Part shown: piece after piece, positions 1 to 5,997 of the stretch
Layout of the letters: each line of letters starts with the position of its first letter
Numbering within the stretch: position 1 is the first letter of the stretch
The notes under the pieces: generated by a model
Database searches by the model: none
Told to the model about the DNA's origin: nothing
Seen by the model: the letters and a program-made list of their open reading frames with translations, nothing else
Source of the DNA: UBA4722 sp044221135
GTDB lineage: Bacteria; Pseudomonadota; Gammaproteobacteria; DSM-16500
Length of the DNA stretch: 14,907 nucleotides
Assembly: GCA_044221135.1 (NCBI GenBank)
Contig: JBGAPT010000048.1
Coordinates: 1 to 14,907 of the forward strand
Direction of reading: 5' to 3'
Position numbers and translations under genes: made by a program

Positions 1-27
1 GGGCACGCACGCGGGCACGATTAGGCC
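1..27 (+). repeat. Left copy of 27-bp inverted repeat flanking the malic enzyme gene
   Basis: This GC-rich sequence (starting GGGCACGCACGCGGGCACG) is the reverse complement of 1890-1916 with 26 of 27 bases matching. It lies 23 bp past the stop codon of the minus-strand malic enzyme gene. A weaker, gapped similarity between the two copies continues inward for about 24 more bases. The window starts at this copy, so its outer border and any target-site duplication cannot be seen. I do not recognise the repeat family. Confidence 0.85.
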
Positions 28-50
28 AGTGATAAACGCTGAATAGGTAT

Positions 51-1757
51 CTAGTCTTTTTTATAAGGTAAATACTCCGGCACCCACATTATCCCGCGAA
101 TATGTGTTTCCAAGTCAGCAAAATCAGTAAAACCCGCTATCTTTTCTGCAATAGCTTCTTTGGCGACAGCCATAGCAACGTGTAATGACACTTCTCGAAT
201 TTCAGTGAGTGGCGGTAGTAAATTCGCTTTTGGATCGATTTTAGCAGGCGAACAGTTAGCTAATGCTTTTGCTGCTTCCATAAACATTTTTTCAGTGACA
301 TGGGTTGCTTGCACTGCGATTAAGCCCAGCCCCATTCCCGGAAATATATAACAATTGTTTGTTTGATCTACTCGAAATGATTGGCCTTGTTTGATGATGT
401 TACCAAATGGACTTCCTGTTCCAATGACTGCTTTTTCATTCGTCCAATTCATTAAGTCTGTTGGATCGGCTTCGCTGCGACTGGTCGGATTTGATAACGG
501 AAATATCACAGGTTGTTCAACATGGACTGCCATTTCATGCACAATTTTTTCAGTAAACACGCCGGGCTGTCCGGATACACCAATCAATAAAGTAGGATGA
601 AAGTTTTTTATGACATCGTACAAAGAAATCTGATTGGTATTTTCACATTGCCAGTGAGCAAGAATATGACGTGGTTTTGTAAAAAGTTTTTGGAAAGGCT
701 GTAAATTTTCCATATCATCCAATAATAATCCGGCCTGATCAATGAGATAAAAGCGACTCTTTGCTTCTTCCTCAGATAAGCTATCTTCTATCATTGCTTG
801 CATAATTAATTTGCTGATACCGCAACCTGCTGATCCTGCGCCAAATACAGCAATGCGTTGATCGCGCAAACGTGTACCTGTTACGCGAATGGCTGCGAAT
901 AGGGTACCCGCTGCAATGGCGGCTGTTCCCTGAATATCATCATTAAACGTGCATAACTGATCTCGATAACGCTCTAGCAACGGATTTGCATTTTCTTGTG
1001 CGAAGTCTTCCCACTGAAGTAATACATGAGGAAATCGTTTTTTAATGGCGCTGACAAATGCATCAATAAATTCAGCATACTCTTTGCCGCGCACGCGTGG
1101 ATGCTGCCAGCCAATATAGAGAGGGTCTTGTTGCAACTCAAGATTATTGGTGCCCGTATCCAATAAAATAGGCAACGTTGCTGTAGGTGATATACCTGCA
1201 CAAGCTGTATAAAGGGCTAGTTTACCAATGGGAATTCCCATCCCGCCTGCTCCCTGGTCACCGAGTCCTAAAATACGCTCACCATCTGAAACGACAATCA
1301 CTTTCACTTCATCAAAGCGTGGGTTTGAAAGAGTTTGTTCGATGCGATTGCGATCAGGGTATGAAATAAAAACGCCACGCGGGCGACGATAAATATGACT
1401 GTAGCGTTGACAGCCTAAACCCACAATGGGAGTGTAGACAATAGGCATTAATTCAGTAATATGTTCTTGAATCAAGCTATAAAATAAAGTTTCATTTGAG
1501 TCTTGTAAATCACGAAGATAAATATATTTTTCAATGTCTGACACTTTGCTTTGAAAGGTTTCATAAGAGCGCGCACATTGTATTGCAAGATTAGTTTCAT
1601 TGGGAGGCAATAAACCAGTGAGTCCAAATGCTTCGCGTTCTTCTATTGGGAATGCGGTGCCTTTGTTGAGTAATGCATGGGAGAGCAGGGCAAAGTCGGT
1701 TAACTTGACTTTAAGATAAGGTTTGCCTGTAGGATCCATAGCGAGTTGATAGTCCAT
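51..1757 (-). CDS. maeA: NAD-dependent malic enzyme (oxaloacetate-decarboxylating)
   Basis: This cytoplasmic enzyme converts L-malate to pyruvate and CO2 with reduction of NAD+, linking the TCA cycle to pyruvate. The 568 residues match the usual length of the large bacterial SfcA/MaeA class (E. coli about 565). Visible motifs are YTPIVG with the likely catalytic Tyr108, GIPIGKLALY with Lys179, the metal ligands in WEDF (Glu250, Asp251) and FNDDIQG (Asp274), the Rossmann motif GAGSAG at about 306-311, and LSNPTSRSEADP near the C-terminus. An Asp (FYLID) ends the second Rossmann strand, which fits NAD preference, but cofactor choice is inferred. The ATG start gives a full-length N-terminus; its ribosome site is weak (AGG and GAG within 15 bp upstream). 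The gene is monocistronic, divergent from the hydrolase operon, and bracketed by a 27-bp inverted repeat. Confidence 0.95.
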   Translation of the reverse strand: MDYQLAMDPTGKPYLKVKLTDFALLSHALLNKGTAFPIEEREAFGLTGLLPPNETNLAIQCARSYETFQSKVSDIEKYIYLRDLQDSNETLFYSLIQEHITELMPIVYTPIVGLGCQRYSHIYRRPRGVFISYPDRNRIEQTLSNPRFDEVKVIVVSDGERILGLGDQGAGGMGIPIGKLALYTACAGISPTATLPILLDTGTNNLELQQDPLYIGWQHPRVRGKEYAEFIDAFVSAIKKRFPHVLLQWEDFAQENANPLLERYRDQLCTFNDDIQGTAAIAAGTLFAAIRVTGTRLRDQRIAVFGAGSAGCGISKLIMQAMIEDSLSEEEAKSRFYLIDQAGLLLDDMENLQPFQKLFTKPRHILAHWQCENTNQISLYDVIKNFHPTLLIGVSGQPGVFTEKIVHEMAVHVEQPVIFPLSNPTSRSEADPTDLMNWTNEKAVIGTGSPFGNIIKQGQSFRVDQTNNCYIFPGMGLGLIAVQATHVTEKMFMEAAKALANCSPAKIDPKANLLPPLTEIREVSLHVAMAVAKEAIAEKIAGFTDFADLETHIRGIMWVPEYLPYKKD

Positions 1758-1848
1758 AATTTACTCTAACCTAATGATATTATTTCTAATGATACCAAAT
1801 TTTACATGTTGTTGATGCTGTATTTTATTTGGGTGGGATGTGTTAATA

Positions 1849-1878
1849 TTGGCATCCATTTTTAACTATAACTATTTA
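1849..1878 (+). promoter_or_regulatory. Possible sigma70 promoter for the hydrolase-transporter operon
   Basis: TTGGCA at 1849-1854 and TATTTA at 1873-1878 are separated by 18 bp. Transcription would start near 1885, placing the right inverted repeat (1890-1916) within the 5' leader. The -10 box is weak, and this AT-rich divergent spacer must also hold the malic enzyme promoter on the other strand, for which I could not choose a convincing box pair. Confidence 0.35.
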
Positions 1879-1889
1879 GCTTTTCAGCA

Positions 1890-1916
1890 GGCCTGATCGT
1901 GCCCGCGTGCGTGCCC
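1890..1916 (-). repeat. Right copy of 27-bp inverted repeat flanking the malic enzyme gene
   Basis: This is the inverted partner of 1-27, 26/27 identical. It sits in the divergent spacer between the malic enzyme start (1757) and the hydrolase start (1960). Its high GC content stands out against the AT-rich DNA on both sides. No direct duplication could be tested because the outer flank of the left copy is outside the window. Confidence 0.85.
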
Positions 1917-1959
1917 GACAGTAGATACAAAACTTTAATATTCGAAGGATAAAAATTCT

Positions 1960-2817
1960 GTGAAAGCCACTTTACGCGGTACTGAAATTTATTTTGATAT
2001 TGCAGGTATGCAACTTGCACCTGTGGGTAAAGATCTTATTGAAAGACCTGTGCTATTTATGTTGCATGGCGGGCCTGGTGGAGATCATTTGGGATTTAAG
2101 CGACATTCGCTAGAGTTGCAAGCAGTTGCTCAACTGGTATTCATTGATCATCGTGGTTGCGGGCGTAGCAAAAAAACAAGACAATCTGAATATTCATTAG
2201 AAAATAATATTGAAGATATTGAAGCGTTACGCAAACACTTGGGATTAAAAAAAATCTGCATTTTGGGCGGCTCCTATGGTGGAATTGTGGCACAAGGTTA
2301 TGCGATACGTTATTCCAAGAATATAGAAAAATTAATTTTATCCGTTACCATCCCTAGCCATAAAGCCATTACAGAATCAAAACAATACTTAAATGAATAC
2401 GGTAATGCCAAACAAATTGCTATTTGCGAACATCTTTGGAATGGGACTTTTAAAGACCATAAACATGTGATGCGTTATTTCGATGTGATGGATTCTCTCT
2501 ATTCATTAACAGCGCGAAAAAAACGTAAACCTGTATTTGGTAAATCAAAAACAATTTGGTCGCATGAAGCACTCAATGAAGGGTTTGGTGGTTTTTTAAG
2601 GCATTTTAATTTTATACCAAAATTGAAGAAAATTAAATGTCCTACGTTGGTGTTGGCAGGACAAGATGACTGGATTTGCAGACCTTCGCAATCTAAAATT
2701 ATTGCGCAGCATATTCCTGATGCGCAATTAAAAATATTCAGAAATTGCGGACATGCACTTGCTGTGGATGCGCATGTTAAATACATTAAAGCAGTCAAGG
2801 AGTTTTTAAAAAAATGA
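1960..2817 (+). CDS. Alpha/beta hydrolase, proline iminopeptidase-like (peptidase S33)
   Basis: This is a serine hydrolase likely to remove N-terminal residues, proline by family precedent, from peptides in the cytoplasm. The 285 residues show the S33 hallmarks: HGGPGG at 36-41 (oxyanion hole), DHRGCGRS at 63-70, the nucleophile elbow GGSYGG with Ser105, a likely catalytic Asp237 in AGQDDW, and His265 in CGHA. No signal peptide is seen. The start is GTG at 1960, supported by AAGGA at 1945-1949 ten bases upstream; the next Met is residue 17, which would remove the first strand. The stop overlaps the transporter start by four bases (ATGA), so the two are probably translationally coupled. It could instead be another small-ester or peptide hydrolase of the same fold; substrate specificity is not readable. 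Confidence 0.85.
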   Translation: MKATLRGTEIYFDIAGMQLAPVGKDLIERPVLFMLHGGPGGDHLGFKRHSLELQAVAQLVFIDHRGCGRSKKTRQSEYSLENNIEDIEALRKHLGLKKICILGGSYGGIVAQGYAIRYSKNIEKLILSVTIPSHKAITESKQYLNEYGNAKQIAICEHLWNGTFKDHKHVMRYFDVMDSLYSLTARKKRKPVFGKSKTIWSHEALNEGFGGFLRHFNFIPKLKKIKCPTLVLAGQDDWICRPSQSKIIAQHIPDAQLKIFRNCGHALAVDAHVKYIKAVKEFLKK

Positions 2818-4109
2818 TGAATACCACAACTCTTTCTAGAAAAGCATTTTTTGGTGCAGCGGTAGGCACTTTGATCGAGTACTACGATTATGCCTTGTTT
2901 TCACTTTTTTTACCTATTGTATCACCTGTTTTTTTTTCTGCAGATTCTAATTATCAATCACTAGTCAAAGGTTATTTTATTTTTCTTGTTGCCATGATTG
3001 CCCGACCTTTTGGTGGTGCGATATTTGGTTATCTGGGTGATGTATTTGGACGGCCTAAAGCATTGCTTGCTTCCATGTATGGTATTGCGCTATCCAGTAT
3101 TGCAATTGGGATAACACCTTCCTATGCGACTATAGGTGTTTGGGCGCTTGTTATTGTAATGATTGCTAAAACGATTCAAACAGCTTGTTTTGGTGGTGAA
3201 TATAATGGCGCGGGTATTTATGTAGTCGAGCATGCGAAAAATAAGCATGCAGCACTCGTTGGAAGTTTACTCACTGCTGTTATGTTATGCGGCGCTTTGG
3301 TTGCATCGTTAATAGGAGTTGTATTAACGTATTCATTCATGCCTGCCTGGAGTTGGCGTATTGCATTTTTATTAGGTGGTATGATTGGTGTGTTTGGCAT
3401 CCTGTACCGCAAAAATTTGGCTCCATCACCGCATTTTATTCCAGCCAATGTAAAATATGATAATTTAATAACACTTATTAAAAAATATCCACAGGAGTTA
3501 TTAGCCGGTATTTTTATTGGTGGATTAGCGACGGCACCGTTTACTACTGTTTTTGTATTTGTCATGCCCATATTGACTGCCAAAGGATTTTTCACTACTC
3601 ACCAATTTATGCTGATACAAAGCCTAATAACATTGTTTGCCATTATTACGCTCATTCCTGCAGGGATGATGGCGGATAAAAAATCCCCTATTTCTGTGAT
3701 GCGATTTAGCTGCTTATTATTGGTTAGTTTATCTTATCCACTGATCTCTATCGTTGATAAGGGGAGCTTGCTTTCAATCATTGCTGCGATGATTGGTATT
3801 GTCATGATTAACGAAATCTTTCTTGGCCCAAGCAATGCATACTTAAAAACGCTATTTCCTATGCAATACCGTTATCGCGGCAGCTCAATTAGTTTTTGTA
3901 TTGGCATGTCATTGTTTGGTGGGTTGACACCGGTTGTGGAAAATTATTTATATAGTGTTTCAGGTAAATTTAGCATTGCAGCTTGTTGGTTAATATTGTT
4001 AGGTCTAGGTGCTTTGTTTAGTTTTGAGAGAGTTCGTAGGAAACAAAATACGAAGTTGTCAGTTGTCATCCTGAACGAAGAAGTGAAGGGTCAGCTAAAA
4101 TTCGAGTGA
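2814..4109 (+). CDS. MFS transporter, ProP/MHS (metabolite:H+ symporter)-like
   Basis: This 431-residue polytopic inner-membrane protein has about 12 hydrophobic segments. Its N-terminus has the metabolite:H+ symporter signature (GTLIEYYDYALF, residues 18-29), followed by the MFS loop motif GYLGDVFGRPK at 72-82. The family imports small carboxylates, betaines or amino acids with protons; the substrate here is unknown. It overlaps the upstream aminopeptidase-like gene by four bases, with AAGGAG at 2797-2802 as ribosome site. An ATG at 2817 could also serve as start. The coupling suggests a shared role in peptide or amino-acid use (inference). Residues from about 411 to the stop are encoded inside a palindromic repeat, so the tail is probably not ancestral to the family. 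Confidence 0.88.
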   Translation: MMNTTTLSRKAFFGAAVGTLIEYYDYALFSLFLPIVSPVFFSADSNYQSLVKGYFIFLVAMIARPFGGAIFGYLGDVFGRPKALLASMYGIALSSIAIGITPSYATIGVWALVIVMIAKTIQTACFGGEYNGAGIYVVEHAKNKHAALVGSLLTAVMLCGALVASLIGVVLTYSFMPAWSWRIAFLLGGMIGVFGILYRKNLAPSPHFIPANVKYDNLITLIKKYPQELLAGIFIGGLATAPFTTVFVFVMPILTAKGFFTTHQFMLIQSLITLFAIITLIPAGMMADKKSPISVMRFSCLLLVSLSYPLISIVDKGSLLSIIAAMIGIVMINEIFLGPSNAYLKTLFPMQYRYRGSSISFCIGMSLFGGLTPVVENYLYSVSGKFSIAACWLILLGLGALFSFERVRRKQNTKLSVVILNEEVKGQLKFE

Positions 4110-4160
4110 TCCTTCACGGAGTTTACCTTCATAAGGTTCAGGATGACAACTTCGCATTTT
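4045..4160. repeat. 116-bp palindromic repeat element overlapping the transporter 3' end
   Basis: The outer arms are 4045-4076 and 4136-4160. They pair over 25 bases with one mismatch, apart from a 7-base tandem duplication (GTTGTCA twice) in the left arm. The core arm, GTTGTCATCCTGAAC at 4062-4076, is matched exactly at 4136-4150. An inner pair, GTGAAGGGTCA (4083-4093) with TGATCCTTCAC (4107-4117), has one wobble. The sequence resembles the widespread TCATCCTGAACGAAGTGAAGGAT class of dispersed bacterial repeats, recognised from memory. As RNA it would form a long hairpin that might end or stabilise the operon transcript. Confidence 0.8.
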
Positions 4161-4193
4161 GAAGTGCGATGAGTATATTTTATGGATTTAAAA

Positions 4194-4249
4194 CTCGCTA
4201 TTTTTCATAAGGTTTTCTGTTTGTTAATAGCTTATTATGCAACTTAAAC
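4194..4249 (+). repeat. Copy A of a ~56-bp direct repeat upstream of the first orphan gene
   Basis: 44 of 56 bases match 5763-5818 without gaps, including an exact 12-base run GTTTTCTGTTTG. Inside it is a partial dyad, TTG-N2-AATA-N3-TATT-N3-CAA at 4221-4242. The symmetric bases are identical in both copies, and most of the differences there fall at the N positions. It lies about 25 bp upstream of the -35 box of the next gene. It could be an operator or a repeat remnant. Confidence 0.65.
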
Positions 4250-4273
4250 AAGCCTGCCAAAATAGATTAGCTA

Positions 4274-4302
4274 TTGACCATAAAAGATTTTAACGATATA
4301 AT
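4274..4302 (+). promoter_or_regulatory. Sigma70-type promoter of the 465-codon orphan gene
   Basis: TTGACC at 4274-4279 and a perfect TATAAT at 4297-4302 are separated by 17 bp. Transcription would start near 4309, giving a leader of about 36 nt before the ATG at 4345. The leader contains the palindrome CCCAATTGGG (4324-4333). This is the best promoter match I found in the window. Confidence 0.7.
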
Positions 4303-4344
4303 TTCTCACTTTTTTATAATAAACCCAATTGGGCAACCTATTAT

Positions 4345-5742
4345 ATGTTTTCACAATGCGCCGCAACTTATTTTTCTAAAAAATATCCTCAACATTTTAA
4401 TGGTGATGATTCTACAGAGGATGAACAACAGATATTGGTTTGTATATCAGGTATCTTAACAATTGTTGATGGGCAAAAATCAAATAGTGAACGAATCAAA
4501 TTGGAATCTATTTTAAAGCGAATGGATGATATCTTGCGTGTAAATAGGAATTTATCAGGGATTACGGATGAGAATTTAATAATACTGTATGACAATCTTC
4601 AAAGAATTAAAAACAGACATCGTGTAGGATTAAAAATAGATGCGATTGGATTACTGGTTTTAATTGTCATTGCCTGTGTCATTGCTGTATTGACCTTTAC
4701 GACAGCCATTGGATTTGTACCTTTGCTGATTGGACTTGCTGTCTGTGCTGTCCAATTGATTGCTATGAGACCCACTAAGATTTCTTTGGATGTTATTGAC
4801 AATAAGCTTAATAAAATAAAACCACTCACGTATCATCTTAGCGATATTCCAAGCAGATTAGAGCCCACACCAGATGGTGTTGGGTTACAAATTTTATTTG
4901 AAGATGATAAGGATTATTATCTTATCGCTGGTACACGTTTACGTGAAAAAGGAGATCTTATCACTGTTAATGGCGGAAAAATTGATAACGAAAATAAGCC
5001 TTACTTCGACCAAATTGAAAAAGAATTTAAAGAAGAAACGTTTGGCGTTATGCAAATTATAAAAAAGGAAGATGGTTATTATCTGAAATTAGCTGAGGCT
5101 AAGGGTGGTTCTACAGAACATAAATTATCATTATCCAGAGCAGGAACAGTCATTGATCATAAACCAGGTAAGTATACTTACGTGACTTTTACTGCTGTTT
5201 GTTCAACAGTGTCGCTTCAGCAACTCAAAGAGACTGCAAAATTAATATCACCTGTCGCAAAGTTTTGGAATGTGCTTGGGAGCTATTTATATCAATGTTC
5301 TCATCAGGCAAAAAATAACTTTCCTCCCTTGGAATTGCGAGAGAGTAAAAGAAATGAGCTCATACGCCAATTAACTGATCTCTACGAACAGATGCCTCAA
5401 GAGAGTCAAGCATTAATCACCTCGGACCTGCAGAGTGTTTTTCAAACTAAAAATATCAGAGGGATATTCAATAAAATAATTAGCTATGATACGCTGAAAA
5501 AGTTAAGTAGTGTCGTAGGTTCTTATAGCGAACGTCCTGGTTACTATGTTCTAAAAGCGGATGATGTGCAGCGGCCTGTTGATAATTATGGTGGTGGTCA
5601 AAGTAATGATTTTCCTCTAACCGATGTTGATAATAATGAGGTTGCAAGTAATAGAATTTTTAATTGGCGAGCAGTGAAACATGGATTCCCAGCTATTTTA
5701 AAGCCTTCCGTACAGGTTAGTAGAATGGTCCCTCGCTTTTAG
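4345..5742 (+). CDS. Orphan membrane protein with a degenerate Nudix-like box
   Basis: I do not recognise this 465-residue protein as a named family. Residues 1-95 are soluble and charged. Two adjacent hydrophobic segments (about 101-117 and 121-141) would form a membrane hairpin, leaving both ends on the same side. The region 175-310 is predicted soluble and holds GGKIDNENKP followed by KEFKEETFGV (210-235). This resembles the Nudix signature GX5EX7REUXEEXGU, with Lys for Arg and one extra residue in each half, while keeping the three clustered Glu that bind metal in that family. Diphosphohydrolase activity is therefore only possible, not shown. The ATG at 4345 follows a strong promoter but has no clear Shine-Dalgarno; the next Met is about 60 codons in. 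The size, orphan status and membrane hairpin would fit a secreted or host-targeted protein in Legionellales, which is inference. Confidence 0.75.
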   Translation: MFSQCAATYFSKKYPQHFNGDDSTEDEQQILVCISGILTIVDGQKSNSERIKLESILKRMDDILRVNRNLSGITDENLIILYDNLQRIKNRHRVGLKIDAIGLLVLIVIACVIAVLTFTTAIGFVPLLIGLAVCAVQLIAMRPTKISLDVIDNKLNKIKPLTYHLSDIPSRLEPTPDGVGLQILFEDDKDYYLIAGTRLREKGDLITVNGGKIDNENKPYFDQIEKEFKEETFGVMQIIKKEDGYYLKLAEAKGGSTEHKLSLSRAGTVIDHKPGKYTYVTFTAVCSTVSLQQLKETAKLISPVAKFWNVLGSYLYQCSHQAKNNFPPLELRESKRNELIRQLTDLYEQMPQESQALITSDLQSVFQTKNIRGIFNKIISYDTLKKLSSVVGSYSERPGYYVLKADDVQRPVDNYGGGQSNDFPLTDVDNNEVASNRIFNWRAVKHGFPAILKPSVQVSRMVPRF

Positions 5743-5762
5743 AGAGTCGCTATCTGTCAACA

Positions 5763-5818
5763 CTCACTATCTTTCACAAAGTTTTCTGTTTGCCAATATT
5801 TTATTAAGCAACCTGCAC
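5763..5818 (+). repeat. Copy B of the ~56-bp direct repeat upstream of the second orphan gene
   Basis: This matches 4194-4249 at 44 of 56 positions. The dyad TTG-N2-AATA-N3-TATT-N3-CAA is at 5790-5811. The copy begins 20 bp after the stop of the preceding gene and about 80 bp upstream of the -35 box of the next. It also contains TATCTTTCACAAA (5768-5780), which recurs exactly at 5920-5932 over the predicted -10 box. The rest of the 255-bp spacer 5743-5997 is AT-rich with no convincing open frame. Confidence 0.65.
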
Positions 5819-5896
5819 TCACATTTTTTAATAATCATCCAGTCAATATTTTTAAATCCCTTCATATTAACAACCATTACCTTCTTTACTTTTTAC

Positions 5897-5925
5897 TTGA
5901 CGTCTTTTCGTTCGCGCTGTATCTT
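5897..5925 (+). promoter_or_regulatory. Probable sigma70 promoter of the 681-codon orphan gene
   Basis: TTGACG at 5897-5902 and TATCTT at 5920-5925 are separated by 17 bp. Transcription would start near 5932, leaving a leader of about 66 nt. The Fur-box-like sequence at 5933-5947 would lie directly on the start site. Confidence 0.55.
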
Positions 5926-5932
5926 TCACAAA

Positions 5933-5947
5933 TGATAATTATTCTTA
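5933..5947. promoter_or_regulatory. Fur-box-like sequence at the predicted transcription start
   Basis: TGATAATTATTCTTA matches the 7-1-7 Fur consensus (TGATAAT-N-ATTATCA) at 12 of 14 defined positions, with the left half perfect. It lies just downstream of the predicted -10 box, where a bound repressor would block transcription. The site is AT-rich in an AT-rich spacer, so chance matching is a real possibility. Confidence 0.35.
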
Positions 5948-5997
5948 TTTGAGAGATCACTATTTTATTTATTGCAGTCGCGTAGGAAAAATAGCGC

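Noticed and set aside
3218..3595. 125-codon open frame on the minus strand inside the MFS transporter
   Set aside because: It is fully antisense to a well-supported gene, has no promoter or ribosome site, and resembles no known protein.
4194..4249. PmrA-type regulatory site in the shared upstream element
   Set aside because: Some TTAA-like words occur, but the repeat spacing I associate with PmrA sites is not clearly present in both copies.
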